Shown piece after piece: positions 46,410 to 56,488 of a DNA stretch of 64,000 bases. Every line of letters begins with the position of its first letter. Position 1 is the stretch's first letter. Position numbers and translations under genes: made by a program. The stretch covers positions 40,724-104,723 of the forward strand of contig JARWZU010000003.1 in assembly GCA_029866215.1 (NCBI GenBank). The letters are read 5' to 3'. The notes below the pieces were generated by a model. The model was not told where the DNA came from and searched no databases. It saw only the letters and a list, made by a program, of their open reading frames with translations. Origin of the DNA: Akkermansiaceae bacterium (lineage in GTDB: Bacteria > Verrucomicrobiota > Verrucomicrobiia > Verrucomicrobiales > Akkermansiaceae).

Positions 46410-47213
46410 TCACTTTCCAAGTTCCGTGGCGCGTTGGGTCGCTGCCGTAACGGCTTCAATTAAAGCGGCACGTAAGCCATTGCGCTCGAGCGAAGCCAAT
46501 CCGGCGATGGTGGTACCACCCGGTGAAGTGACCATGTCCTTGAGAACGGCAGGATGTTCACCAGTTTCCATGACCATCATTGCCGCACCCAGAACGGTTT
46601 GGGCTGCGAGCTGGAGGGCATCCGCGCGCGGAAGTCCGACTTTCACGCCACCATCGGCAAGCGCATCAATCATGAGATAAACGTAAGCAGGCCCGCTGCC
46701 AGAGAGCCCAGTGACGGCATCCATCAAGCGCTCTGGTACCACGATGGCCAGCCCGACAGCGCCGAGTAATGATTTTGCGATTTCCGCATCTTCGGTAGTG
46801 GCTCGGCTGCCGACCGCATAAGCTGCAGCGCCATAGCCGACGAGCGCGGGGGTATTGGGCATGGCCCGGATGATCCGACAATTCTCAGACGCTGCCGCTT
46901 CAAGCGCCGCAAGGGTGACGCCTGCAGCAATGGAAATCACCAAGCGCGGTGCGCTACCAGCAGCCTTGGCCGCGTCGCTTAACGCCTCAGAGACATCCAG
47001 TGGCTTGGTGCAGAGGAGAATCACGTCACAAGCCGAAGCGACATCGTCAACGCTCGTCCCCACCCGCGCGCCAGTCGCTGCCGCAAATGCGTCCCGCGAT
47101 TTCTCGCTCGGATCACAGCCGATCACGTCTGCCGATGCGACCACCCCAGCACGAATGGCGCCTTGGATCAATGCCGTGCCCATTTTTCCGCAACCGATGA
47201 TTCCGAGTTTCAT
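46410..47213 (-). CDS. proC: Pyrroline-5-carboxylate reductase
   Basis: 267 aa. Last step of proline biosynthesis, reducing pyrroline-5-carboxylate with NAD(P)H. The Rossmann motif IGCGKMGTALIQGAIRAG is at the N-terminus. CDVILLCTKP, IRAMPNTPALVG and the family signature SGSGPAYVYLMIDALADGGVKVGLPRADALQLAAQTVLGAA are present, then VTSPGGTTIAGL. Complete. It opens the proC-bamD-like-lptE-like minus-strand group and is divergent from gatC (122 bp). Confidence 0.96.
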   Translation of the reverse strand: MKLGIIGCGKMGTALIQGAIRAGVVASADVIGCDPSEKSRDAFAAATGARVGTSVDDVASACDVILLCTKPLDVSEALSDAAKAAGSAPRLVISIAAGVTLAALEAAASENCRIIRAMPNTPALVGYGAAAYAVGSRATTEDAEIAKSLLGAVGLAIVVPERLMDAVTGLSGSGPAYVYLMIDALADGGVKVGLPRADALQLAAQTVLGAAMMVMETGEHPAVLKDMVTSPGGTTIAGLASLERNGLRAALIEAVTAATQRATELGK

Positions 47214-47335
47214 GCCGGGAGTTTAAGCGGACGATGGCGGAACGCGCCAGTGTGATTTTGAGCTGTGGCAACGTCTTTTGCCCAACCCGCACTTGGCACT
47301 TGGAAAATCCCCGACATTTCAAGACGCTTACTGCC

Positions 47336-47629
47336 ATGTCGCATTCCAACATCGATGTCCGCTACGTCGCGAATCTTGCCCGTCTCGAGCTGAGCGACGA
47401 GGAGGTCGCTATTTTTCAACCCCAGCTTGAAGCCATTTTAGGCCAAGTTCAGATTCTAACTGCCCTCGATGTTTCAGGGATTGATCCCACCGCCCATGAT
47501 TCGATGGTTTTTGGAAAAATGCGGGACGACACGCCACACGAAAGTCTCTCACCTGAGGCGGTCTTGAAAAACGCCCCAGACCAAGCCCAGGGTCAGATCC
47601 GCGTTCCTAAAGTGGTTACCGACGCCTGA
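47336..47629 (+). CDS. gatC: Asp-tRNA(Asn)/Glu-tRNA(Gln) amidotransferase subunit C
   Basis: 97 aa from the ATG at 47336; the ORF start at 47234 lies in the promoter region. Family features: DVRYVANLARLELSDEEV, FQPQLEAILGQVQILTALDVSGIDPTAH, MRDDTPHESLSPEAVLKNAPDQ. GatC wraps and stabilises GatA/GatB, which convert misacylated tRNA to Asn- or Gln-tRNA. It lies 35 bp before gatA. Presence of gatCA suggests the organism uses the indirect route for Asn- and/or Gln-tRNA. Confidence 0.94.
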   Translation: MSHSNIDVRYVANLARLELSDEEVAIFQPQLEAILGQVQILTALDVSGIDPTAHDSMVFGKMRDDTPHESLSPEAVLKNAPDQAQGQIRVPKVVTDA

Positions 47630-47664
47630 TCGCCCTCCCTTCAATTTTCATCCATTTTCTGACC

Positions 47665-49080
<1,416 letters not shown>

Positions 49081-49127
49081 AATAGGATGAGTCTAATAGC
49101 TTGCCTGCCGCGACCATCGCAGGATTC

Positions 49128-49145
49128 TCACGTCAATTGACGTGA
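49128..49145. promoter_or_regulatory. 18-bp perfect palindrome after gatA
   Basis: TCACGTCAATTGACGTGA is fully self-complementary, lies 48 bp after gatA and 111 bp before the DUF4254 gene. It could be a repressor operator for the polysaccharide genes or, as a 7-bp stem followed by TTTG, a weak terminator. Confidence 0.5.
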
Positions 49146-49255
49146 TTTGATCACGATGAGGACGGGTTGATTTGGGTTGCGGGGCAGGCTCAGTATGGAT
49201 CACGATCATCCCACACAAGCATTCCTGCCGTCGAAAACACCAGCGAACCCTCCCG

Positions 49256-49852
49256 ATGCAATTCAATCCGGACGAAATCTCTCAGCTCCAATCTCATCTC
49301 ACGGCCCGCTGGCACATCGAGTCACCTGCTGCCTCTGGCACCGAATTTTTACAGCTCGTTGAGGAAAATCACCTGCGTAACTTCCAGTTGTGGCACGAGG
49401 AAGACATCGCCCGGCGAGACGATCTCGGATCTGAGCGAGTGCACCAAGCAAAGCGCGCCATCGATCGGTTCAATCAACAGCGCAACAATTTCATCGAGGA
49501 AATGGACAAGGTGCTCGTCGCCGCTCTGCAACCAAAGGAGGCTGGCGTTCCGCGCAATTCTGAGACTCCTGGCATGATGATTGATCGGCTTTCGATCCTT
49601 TCACTCAAAGAGTTTCATATGAATGAAGAGGCAGTTCGAGAAGATGCCAGCGAGAATCATCGAGCGACCTGTGGGGAAAAGCTTGCACGCATCATTCGTC
49701 AACGCGCAGATTTAACCCAATGCCTCGGCGACCTCCTCACCGAAGTTGCGAGCGGGACCAAGACTTTTGCCGTCTATTATCAATTTAAGATGTACAATGA
49801 TCCTGCGTTGAACCCTCAACTCTATCTTGCCAATCCAACCGCCGGGAAATGA
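49256..49852 (+). CDS. DUF4254-like protein of polysaccharide loci
   Basis: About 198 aa from the ATG at 49256; the ORF start at 49172 runs through the spacer. It is largely alpha-helical with FLQLVEENHLRNFQLWHEEDIARRDDLG, KRAIDRFNQQRNNFIEEMD, ETPGMMIDRLSILSLKEFHMNEEAVRED and a charged C-terminal helix. This resembles the DUF4254 family, which occurs next to LPS and capsule glycosyltransferase genes, but its function is not known. Its stop overlaps the epimerase start (ATGA), so it is coupled to that gene and opens the polysaccharide operon. Confidence 0.75.
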   Translation: MQFNPDEISQLQSHLTARWHIESPAASGTEFLQLVEENHLRNFQLWHEEDIARRDDLGSERVHQAKRAIDRFNQQRNNFIEEMDKVLVAALQPKEAGVPRNSETPGMMIDRLSILSLKEFHMNEEAVREDASENHRATCGEKLARIIRQRADLTQCLGDLLTEVASGTKTFAVYYQFKMYNDPALNPQLYLANPTAGK

Positions 49853-50814
49853 TTTCAAACGCTGCAAAAATTTTAGTCACGGGTGGTGCAGGTTTCATTG
49901 GATCCCATCTTTGTGAAGCCTTGCTCGCCGAGGGCGCGGAAATCACCATCATTGATGATTTTAGCGACTACTATGATCCTCGTATAAAAGAGGCAAATAT
50001 TGCAGGTTTTCGCCACAGGATTACCGTTGTAAAAGGCGACATTCGTGATAAGGCCCTCGTCGATTCGTTGTTCGCATCGACAAAATTTGATAAAATCTTT
50101 CACCTAGCAGCACGTGCGGGTGTGCGGCCATCCATTGCGGATCCGCAGTTGTATGTGAGTACGAATGTCGATGGCACCCTTAATTTGTTAGAAGGTTGCC
50201 GAACAACTGGAGTGAAGCATTTTGTCTTCGCTTCATCGTCATCCGTTTATGGAGTGAACAAAAAGGTTCCCTTTGCGGAGGATGACCCGATTCAACGCAC
50301 GATTTCTCCCTACGCAGCAACAAAGCTCATGGGCGAGCAGCTCTGCTCGAATTACTCACATCTTCATGGCATCCGCTGTGTCTGCTTACGCTTTTTCACT
50401 GTTTATGGGCCGCGTCAACGCCCGGACCTTGCGATTTCCAAGTTCACCCATCAAATCATGGCAGACAAGCCCATCGACCAATACGGGGATGGCAGTACCG
50501 CCCGCGATTACACTTTTGTCGAAGACATCGTCAGCGGCGTCATGGCTGCCGGCCGCTACACGGCGTCGGATTTCGAAATCATCAACCTTGGAGGCTCTGC
50601 AGCAAACACACTTTCCCAACTGATTTCAAGCATTGAAGGAATTCTCGAAAAAAAGGCGACCATCAATTACCTTCCCGATCAGCCTGGCGATGTTCCACTC
50701 ACGTTTGCAGAGGTAGGCAAGGCCCATCGCCTTCTTGGTTATTCACCTAGCACTCCGTTGATGCAAGGCTTACGCCGCTATGTCGATTGGGTGAACCATT
50801 ACCTGATCCGTTAG
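49849..50814 (+). CDS. NAD-dependent sugar epimerase/dehydratase (GalE/UDP-glucuronate epimerase-like)
   Basis: 321 aa. Extended SDR: NAD motif [69 protein letters not shown] and catalytic SPYAATKLMGEQL. RDYTFVEDIVSGVMAA is typical. These features are closest to UDP-glucuronate 4-epimerases and related GalE-type enzymes, but substrate is uncertain. It begins within the DUF4254 stop and is followed by the ABC exporter 9 bp later. Confidence 0.88.
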   Translation: MISNAAKILVTGGAGFIGSHLCEALLAEGAEITIIDDFSDYYDPRIKEANIAGFRHRITVVKGDIRDKALVDSLFASTKFDKIFHLAARAGVRPSIADPQLYVSTNVDGTLNLLEGCRTTGVKHFVFASSSSVYGVNKKVPFAEDDPIQRTISPYAATKLMGEQLCSNYSHLHGIRCVCLRFFTVYGPRQRPDLAISKFTHQIMADKPIDQYGDGSTARDYTFVEDIVSGVMAAGRYTASDFEIINLGGSAANTLSQLISSIEGILEKKATINYLPDQPGDVPLTFAEVGKAHRLLGYSPSTPLMQGLRRYVDWVNHYLIR

Positions 50815-50823
50815 TTCATTCTC

Positions 50824-52710
50824 ATGTCTAAAATCAGCCTAGGAGTTTTCTCTAATTTATCTTCCCGAGGACTCATTAAAAGGGTTCTGAAGGAGAATTT
50901 TCGTAATTATTTGGGTCCTTATCTCACCGCCTTCCTTCTGATGGGATGTGGTGCTGCTGCAACCGGCGCAACCGTTTTCCTGATGAAGAATATCACCGCT
51001 GTGGTATTTGGTGCGCCGGTATCGACACCACTTGCAGTACAAGCCAACACCTCAGCCGCGTCTTTTACGGAAAAACTTTCCCACCTCAGTGCATGGCTCA
51101 TGGACTGGATGTTAACCTCGTCAGGTAATCCAGGATTGTTAAGACTTTTCAATGTTGCGATCGCAATCATCATCGTTTTTCTAATCAAAGGCCTAGCTGA
51201 CTACGGCTCCACGGTGATCCTTTCGAAAATTGGAAACAACATCGTTGCGAGGCAGCAGTTGAGAATTGGCGACCACATGCTCAAGCAGTCGCTGGCGTTC
51301 TTTGTTCGTTATCCTTCGAGCGATCTGATCACGCGCGTCTCTCAAGCAGCGAACTCTGCTAGAATAGTGATGAATTTGCTCATGACGCGGGTGCAGGATG
51401 TCCTCACCGCGGCTGCATTGCTTTTTGCGATGTTTAAATTGGATTGGCGGCTCTCTTGCATCGCGCTTTGCATCATGATGCCGGTGGTCTTGCTCCTCGG
51501 TAACATCATCAAGCGCATCCGAAAAGTCGCCACCTCGCAAATGCTTGGCGCTATTCACGTAATCTCTGCGACACAAGAATCCATCGTCGGCAATAAACTG
51601 ATCAAAACCTACAATCTTGAAGATCGGATGCATCGGCGATTTGATGATTCGATTGGCGGTGTTGAAAAGCTATCGAATAAAATGGCAAAGGTTTCTGCCC
51701 GTACCAGCCCGTTGATGGAGTTCATGGGAGGGATCGCCGTTGCCAGTTTGGTTTTCTACGGTGGTTACCGTAATATTGTCGAAGGCCAGCCTGCGGACTC
51801 ACTGATTGCATTTCTAACCGCACTGTTGCTGGCCTACGAGCCGATCAAGCGCATCGCTAAAATGAATGTTGCGCTTGAATCTTCACTCATGGGTGTACAA
51901 ATGCTCTACGAAGTCCTAGACACCGATTGCTCGATTCCAGATGTGCCAAACGCCAAGCCGCTTGAAGTTAGAACTGGAGCCATTCAGCTTGATGATATCA
52001 CGTTTGCCTATCGCCCAGGTCATCCGGTGGTTCGTAATGTTTCTCTTCACTGCCCAGGCGGCCAAGTCACCGCACTCGTTGGCCCCTCGGGTAGTGGAAA
52101 ATCCACCATCCTCAGTCTCATCGAGCGATTTTACCAGATTGAGCAAGGGTCGATCATGATCGATGGACAAGACATTTCGAAGGTGACGACGCCATCTCTT
52201 CGGGACCAAATGTCGTTAGTGAGTCAAGATACCTTTCTATTTTCCGATACACTTCGAAATAACATCCTCTTTGCTCGACCCGACGCCACTCAGGAGGAAA
52301 TCGAAGCCGCCGCCCGTGCAGCCTTTGCCCACGATTTCATCCTTGAACAGCCTCAAGGATATGACACTCAGGTGGGTGAGAATGGTGGCAGCCTTTCGGG
52401 TGGCCAAAGGCAGCGCATCTCGATTGCGCGTGCCTTTTTGAAAAACGCGCCCATCCTCCTGCTAGACGAGGCCACCTCCGCGTTGGATAGCGAATCAGAG
52501 CACCAAATCCAAGCTGCCTTCGACCGACTCATGGAGGGCCGAACCACGATCGTCATCGCCCACCGCTTTTCCACGATTCGCAATGCGGGCACAATCCACG
52601 TCATGCAGGATGGCCAATGCGTTGCAAGCGGTACCCACCAAGAGCTCAACAGTGATACCGACAGCCTTTATGCCCATCTTTATCGACTGCAGTATCGAGA
52701 GAACGATTGA
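50824..52710 (+). CDS. MsbA-like ABC exporter (fused permease-ATPase)
   Basis: 628 aa. Six transmembrane segments in the N-terminal half (first TAFLLMGCGAAATGATVFLM) with an unusually long first periplasmic loop holding serine and alanine-rich residues. The ATPase half has Walker A VGPSGSGKSTILSL, Q-loop VSQDTFLF, signature SLSGGQRQRISIARAF, Walker B ILLLDEATSALDSESE and H-loop VIAHRFSTI. Homodimeric exporters of this type flip lipid A-core or polysaccharide-linked lipids. Position in the sugar locus supports export of a glycolipid. It is a single polypeptide, so the working unit is a homodimer. Confidence 0.9.
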   Translation: MSKISLGVFSNLSSRGLIKRVLKENFRNYLGPYLTAFLLMGCGAAATGATVFLMKNITAVVFGAPVSTPLAVQANTSAASFTEKLSHLSAWLMDWMLTSSGNPGLLRLFNVAIAIIIVFLIKGLADYGSTVILSKIGNNIVARQQLRIGDHMLKQSLAFFVRYPSSDLITRVSQAANSARIVMNLLMTRVQDVLTAAALLFAMFKLDWRLSCIALCIMMPVVLLLGNIIKRIRKVATSQMLGAIHVISATQESIVGNKLIKTYNLEDRMHRRFDDSIGGVEKLSNKMAKVSARTSPLMEFMGGIAVASLVFYGGYRNIVEGQPADSLIAFLTALLLAYEPIKRIAKMNVALESSLMGVQMLYEVLDTDCSIPDVPNAKPLEVRTGAIQLDDITFAYRPGHPVVRNVSLHCPGGQVTALVGPSGSGKSTILSLIERFYQIEQGSIMIDGQDISKVTTPSLRDQMSLVSQDTFLFSDTLRNNILFARPDATQEEIEAAARAAFAHDFILEQPQGYDTQVGENGGSLSGGQRQRISIARAFLKNAPILLLDEATSALDSESEHQIQAAFDRLMEGRTTIVIAHRFSTIRNAGTIHVMQDGQCVASGTHQELNSDTDSLYAHLYRLQYREND

Positions 52711-52800
52711 TCTTGACGATTTCAACTTTTGAAAATCTTATAAACTAAGTTTGATTAATTAATCGTGTTTTAAGCAACCCCCCTTCAAAATTCCCTACTG

Positions 52801-53910
52801 ATGAAAATTCTTGTTACAGGTGGTGCCGGTTTTATCGGTTCCAATCTCGTCCACCAAATTCTTGATGAGACCTCGCATCACGTCGTTAATCTCGACAAAC
52901 TCACGTACGCCGGAAATCTCTCGTCGCTGAAGGGCTACGAAACCCACGAGCGTTATCACTTTGTCCAGACCGACCTCTGTGATGCTTCGGCACTTACGAG
53001 TATTTTTGCGCAGCACCGACCAGACGCGGTGATGCATCTTGCGGCGGAGAGCCATGTCGATCGCTCGATCGATGGGCCCGGCGAGTTCATTCAAACGAAT
53101 ATTCTCGGGACTTACCACCTATTGCAGGCGGCGAAGAATCATTGGAATTCCAGAATCTCTGAGGACGGAGTCTCAGAAAATCCGTCCTCCGCCCTCCGAA
53201 AATCCGCCTTCAGATTTCTCCACGTTTCGACGGATGAAGTCTATGGCTCCTTGGGACCGGATGACTCAGGATTTTCTGAAACAACACCGTACTCGCCGCA
53301 TTCACCGTATTCCGCCAGTAAAGCCTCATCCGATCACCTCGCCCGTGCTTGGCACGATACTTACGGCCTTCCGGTCCTAGTCACTAACTGCTCGAACAAC
53401 TATGGGCCCTATCAGTTCCCAGAAAAACTGATTCCCGTGGTGATTCTGAAGTGCCTCCGTGGTGAGCCCATCCCAGTTTATGGGAAAGGCGAAAACATAC
53501 GTGACTGGCTCTATGTCGGCGATCACTGCTCAGCTCTCCGAACCGTGTTAGAAAAAGGAACTCCCGGAGAAACTTATAACATCGGTGGTAACAACGAGAT
53601 GAAGAACATCGACTTGGTCCAAGTGCTTTGCCGCATCCTTGACGAGTGCGTCGAAAGCGGAAGGCTAGGTGCTGAAACGAGAACAGGGACCAGCTTCGCA
53701 GATCAGATCACCTACGTCGCCGACCGGCCCGGTCACGACCTCCGGTACGCCATCGATCCAACCAAAATCCGTTCCGACCTCGGCTGGGAACCGAAAGAAA
53801 CCTTCGAAACAGGTTTTCGAAAAACGGTCGAGTGGTATCTGGATCACCAGGAATGGTGGCAACAGATTCTCGATGGCAGCTATCAGTTGCAACGCTTGGG
53901 GAGTGCGTGA
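52801..53910 (+). CDS. rfbB: dTDP-glucose 4,6-dehydratase
   Basis: 369 aa. Second step of dTDP-rhamnose synthesis. NAD motif [60 protein letters not shown], catalytic [11 protein letters not shown] and [25 protein letters not shown] are all clear, and [22 protein letters not shown] is diagnostic. About 10-15 residues more than expected occur between KNHWNS and [10 protein letters not shown]; these are coded by a palindromic sequence (53161-53189) that resembles repeats nearby. The reading frame stays open, so the enzyme is likely functional. It starts 90 bp after the exporter. Confidence 0.95.
   Translation: MKILVTGGAGFIGSNLVHQILDETSHHVVNLDKLTYAGNLSSLKGYETHERYHFVQTDLCDASALTSIFAQHRPDAVMHLAAESHVDRSIDGPGEFIQTNILGTYHLLQAAKNHWNSRISEDGVSENPSSALRKSAFRFLHVSTDEVYGSLGPDDSGFSETTPYSPHSPYSASKASSDHLARAWHDTYGLPVLVTNCSNNYGPYQFPEKLIPVVILKCLRGEPIPVYGKGENIRDWLYVGDHCSALRTVLEKGTPGETYNIGGNNEMKNIDLVQVLCRILDECVESGRLGAETRTGTSFADQITYVADRPGHDLRYAIDPTKIRSDLGWEPKETFETGFRKTVEWYLDHQEWWQQILDGSYQLQRLGSA
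53161..53189. repeat. Palindromic insertion inside rfbB
   Basis: GAGGACGGA and TCCGTCCTC form a perfect 9-bp inverted repeat with an 11-nt loop. The core GGAGTCTCAGAAAATCCG resembles the GGAGTTTCAGAAATTCGG repeat at 54339 (minus strand). It adds in-frame codons to rfbB at a surface loop position. Confidence 0.65.
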
Positions 53911-53945
53911 ATTTCGGAGTTTCGGAAAACAGAGTTTCAGACCGA
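53910..53945 (+). repeat. Short repeat flanking the four-helix-bundle gene, left
   Basis: AATTTCGGAGTTTCGGAAAA begins a stretch that ends GTTTCAGACCGA, itself with TCGG/CCGA ends. An inverted, slightly diverged copy of its GGAGTTTC core lies after the gene at 54339. Confidence 0.6.
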
Positions 53946-53957
53946 TTTCAGTAATAT

Positions 53958-54329
53958 ATGAAAATTGACTCGTGGAGAGACCTTGACGCCTACGAGAATG
54001 CGTTTGAATTGCAGCAGGCTATATTCGAGCTGTCAAAGACGTGGCCAAAGAGTGAAACCTACTCTTTGACTGACCAAATCCGCCGATCATCGAGATCTAT
54101 CGGATCTAATATTGCCGAGGCATGGGCCAAGCGCCGCTACCCAGCCCACTTCGTTTCGAAGCTCACCGACTCCGATGGCGAACTTCAAGAAACTCTCCAC
54201 TGGTTGTCATCCGCAGGGGCGTGTGGCTATACCGACCTCGACGCCTCAGCCACCTTGCTAGCCAAAGCCGAAACGGTTGGCCGACAAATCGGAAGCATGA
54301 TCAACAAACATGAGAGCTTCTGCTTCTAG
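53958..54329 (+). CDS. Four-helix-bundle protein, S23/IVP family
   Basis: 123 aa. Helical protein with WRDLDAYENAFELQQAIFELSKTWPKSETYSLTDQIRRSSRSIGSNIAEAWAKR, the consensus of the family named after proteins encoded in 23S rRNA intervening sequences. Members form small four-helix bundles, often pentamers, and are common near polysaccharide genes; the function is unknown. It lies between rfbB and rfbA, flanked by inverted GGAGTTTC-type repeats, which suggests it may have moved as a unit. It has no role in rhamnose synthesis that I know. Confidence 0.9.
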   Translation: MKIDSWRDLDAYENAFELQQAIFELSKTWPKSETYSLTDQIRRSSRSIGSNIAEAWAKRRYPAHFVSKLTDSDGELQETLHWLSSAGACGYTDLDASATLLAKAETVGRQIGSMINKHESFCF

Positions 54330-54338
54330 CATCGTCAT

Positions 54339-54373
54339 CCGAATTTCTGAAACTCCGACCACCGAAACACCGA
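54339..54373 (-). repeat. Short repeat flanking the four-helix-bundle gene, right
   Basis: On the minus strand this reads TCGGTGTTTCGGTGG followed by TCGGAGTTTCAGAAATTCGG, matching the left flank and the rfbB insertion core. Confidence 0.6.
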
Positions 54374-54383
54374 CCTCATTCCT

Positions 54384-55274
54384 ATGAAAGGCCTCATCCT
54401 CGCCGGCGGCGCTGGCTCCCGTCTCTATCCACTGACACTCGTTGCCAGCAAGCAACTCCAGCCGGTTTATGACAAGCCGATGATTTATCATCCGCTCACC
54501 ACACTCATTGAGGGTGGGGTTCGTGAAATCTGCTTGATCTCGACACCGCATGATTTGCCGCGTTTTAAGCAGCTGCTCGGAGACGGATCGCGCATGGGGA
54601 TCTCCATCGAGTACCGCGAACAGGCAAAACCCGAGGGCATCGCCCAAGCATTTCTAATCGCTGAGTCGTTCATCGGCAACGACGCCGTGGCGCTGATCCT
54701 CGGCGACAACATTTTTTACGGCAACAATGGCTTTGGTGAGGCATTCGCGGAATTCACCTCGGGGGCCACCATTTTTGGTTATCATGTCCATGACCCCGAA
54801 CGCTACGGCGTCGTCGAATTCGACGCAGACGGCAAGGCCATCTCCATTGAAGAAAAGCCAAAGGAGCCAAAAAGTAATTATGCCGTGCCAGGATTATATA
54901 TTTACGACAACGACGTCCTCGAAATTACTAAAAACACCAAGCCCTCGGCACGTGGCGAGCTGGAAATCACTGCGGTAAACGTCGAATACCTCATGAGAGG
55001 CACGCTACATGTGGAAAAACTTAGTCGCGGCTTCGCTTGGCTTGATGCCGGCACCAGCACGTCACTTCACGAGGCCAGCGCTTACGTCCAAACCATCGAA
55101 TCCCGCACAGGGATCAAAATTGGTTGCCCCGAGGAGGCTGCATTCCGAAATGGCTTCCTAAGCATCTCACAACTCGCCGCCATCTCCGCCGCCATGCCTA
55201 ACTGCGAATACCGTGCGTATCTTGAGAACGTAGTCCAAGAGAGCCGCCGCATCGAAAATTCCAAATCTAGATAA
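54384..55274 (+). CDS. rfbA: Glucose-1-phosphate thymidylyltransferase
   Basis: 296 aa. First step of dTDP-sugar synthesis (glucose-1-P + dTTP). The nucleotidyltransferase signature MKGLILAGGAGSRLYPLTLVASKQLQPVYDKPMIYHPL is perfect, followed by LILGDNIFYGNNGF, ATIFGYHVHDPERYGVVEFD, SIEEKPKEPKSNYAVPGLYIYDN and GFAWLDAGTSTSLHEASAYV. Length normal. It is downstream of rfbB and the small helix-bundle gene, unlike the more common rfbA-first order. No rfbC follows. Confidence 0.97.
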   Translation: MKGLILAGGAGSRLYPLTLVASKQLQPVYDKPMIYHPLTTLIEGGVREICLISTPHDLPRFKQLLGDGSRMGISIEYREQAKPEGIAQAFLIAESFIGNDAVALILGDNIFYGNNGFGEAFAEFTSGATIFGYHVHDPERYGVVEFDADGKAISIEEKPKEPKSNYAVPGLYIYDNDVLEITKNTKPSARGELEITAVNVEYLMRGTLHVEKLSRGFAWLDAGTSTSLHEASAYVQTIESRTGIKIGCPEEAAFRNGFLSISQLAAISAAMPNCEYRAYLENVVQESRRIENSKSR

Positions 55275-55449
55275 AATCGTAAACCGCAGATAACACCGAT
55301 GAACGTGCGAATTAAAAGCTTGGTGATGAACATGGTACAACACAGATAACGAGCTCCGTAATTTACACGAATCCCTGACAGTCTAAGTCATGCCAAAGTT
55401 CTCCTCTCCCATTTCAGCTTTCTAATTTCCAAATTTCAGCTTTACCACC
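55275..55449. other. Spacer with repeated genomic phrase
   Basis: 175 bp between rfbA and the reductase-like gene. It contains AACCGCAGATAACACCGATG and ACACAGATAACG, words that resemble a widespread intergenic repeat type (CGCAGAT...ACAGATGAA), and ATTTCAGCTTT twice close to 55425. No gene is seen. Confidence 0.4.
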
Positions 55450-56394
55450 ATGATCCTCCTCCTCGGCGCCACCGGCTACATCGGCCAAGCATTTCAAACG
55501 GAACTCACTTGCCGTGGCGAGCGCTTTGTGGCGCTTTCTCGCTCGCAGGTTGATTATACGAAATTCCAGTCGCTCTACGACTACCTCAAGTCAAGCAGAC
55601 CCAGCTTCATCATCAATGCAGCCGGCTACACGGGAAAGCCAAATGTTGATGCCTGTGAGTCGGCAAAAGCCGATACGCTGCAGGGTAATACTTTGTTCCC
55701 TCAAGTACTGGCCAACGCATGCGCTGCCCTCGAGATCCCCTGGGGCCACGTTTCCTCGGGCTGCATCTTTGCCGGTGCTTGGATTGATTATGGAAATGGC
55801 TGGGTCGTCGAGAAGGACATGACGAAACCTGAATTCCGCGCCATCGCCAAAGACTCTCCCGAGAAAATTCGCGGCTTCGATGAAACGATGACTCCAAACT
55901 TTTCCTTCCGCGATGAACCCTGCAGCTTTTACAGCGGCACCAAAGCCCTCGGCGAGGAGGCGATTCAAGATGTCGGCCACAGCTACATCTGGCGCTTACG
56001 AATTCCCTTTGATGAATTCGACAACCCGCGCAACTACCTCACCAAGATCCAACGCTACGCCAAGGTCTATAACAACTTCAACTCACTCTCTCACCGTGGC
56101 GATTTCGTCAATGCGTGCCTCGATAGCTGGTTCCAGAAAGTACCCTTTGGTACCTATAATGTGACCAACCCGGGTTATGTCTCAACCGCCGAAGTTCTGG
56201 AAATGATAATGGAAACCCTCAAGCCCGAGCGCGAATTCGAGTTCTGGAAGAGTGATGTGGAGTTTTATACGACAGGAGCTGTCGCTGCGCGTTCAAATTG
56301 TATCATGGATAGCTCCAAATTGCTTAAAGCCGGAATCCAAATGCCAATCGTTCATCATTCGCTTAAAACGGCTTTGAGTAAGTGGATTCTTTAA
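55450..56394 (+). CDS. UER1/RmlD-like NAD(P)-dependent sugar epimerase-reductase
   Basis: 314 aa. Extended SDR of the RmlD superfamily: glycine motif LLGATGYIGQAFQTEL, INAAGYTGKPNVDACESAKADTL, SSGCIFAGA, FYSGTKALGEEAI, RLRIPFDEFDNPRNYLTKIQRYAKV and YNVTNPGYVSTAEVLEM. From memory, NAAGxTGxPNVDxCE, SGCIF, FYSxTKA, NPRNxxTKIxRYxKV and xNFTNPGxVSxxEIL are shared with the plant bifunctional dTDP-4-keto-6-deoxyglucose 3,5-epimerase/4-reductase (UER1/NRS-ER). This suggests it may carry out the last steps to dTDP-L-rhamnose in place of rfbC and rfbD. The plant link is recollection, not a search. Confidence 0.75.
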   Translation: MILLLGATGYIGQAFQTELTCRGERFVALSRSQVDYTKFQSLYDYLKSSRPSFIINAAGYTGKPNVDACESAKADTLQGNTLFPQVLANACAALEIPWGHVSSGCIFAGAWIDYGNGWVVEKDMTKPEFRAIAKDSPEKIRGFDETMTPNFSFRDEPCSFYSGTKALGEEAIQDVGHSYIWRLRIPFDEFDNPRNYLTKIQRYAKVYNNFNSLSHRGDFVNACLDSWFQKVPFGTYNVTNPGYVSTAEVLEMIMETLKPEREFEFWKSDVEFYTTGAVAARSNCIMDSSKLLKAGIQMPIVHHSLKTALSKWIL

Positions 56395-56488
56395 ATATAG
56401 AACGATGCTTTTTGGCTCAACTGAGGCTTCAAAATTCACGCCAGACTATATTCCGATTAATATTATTATTATTGATAATAATACTTGA

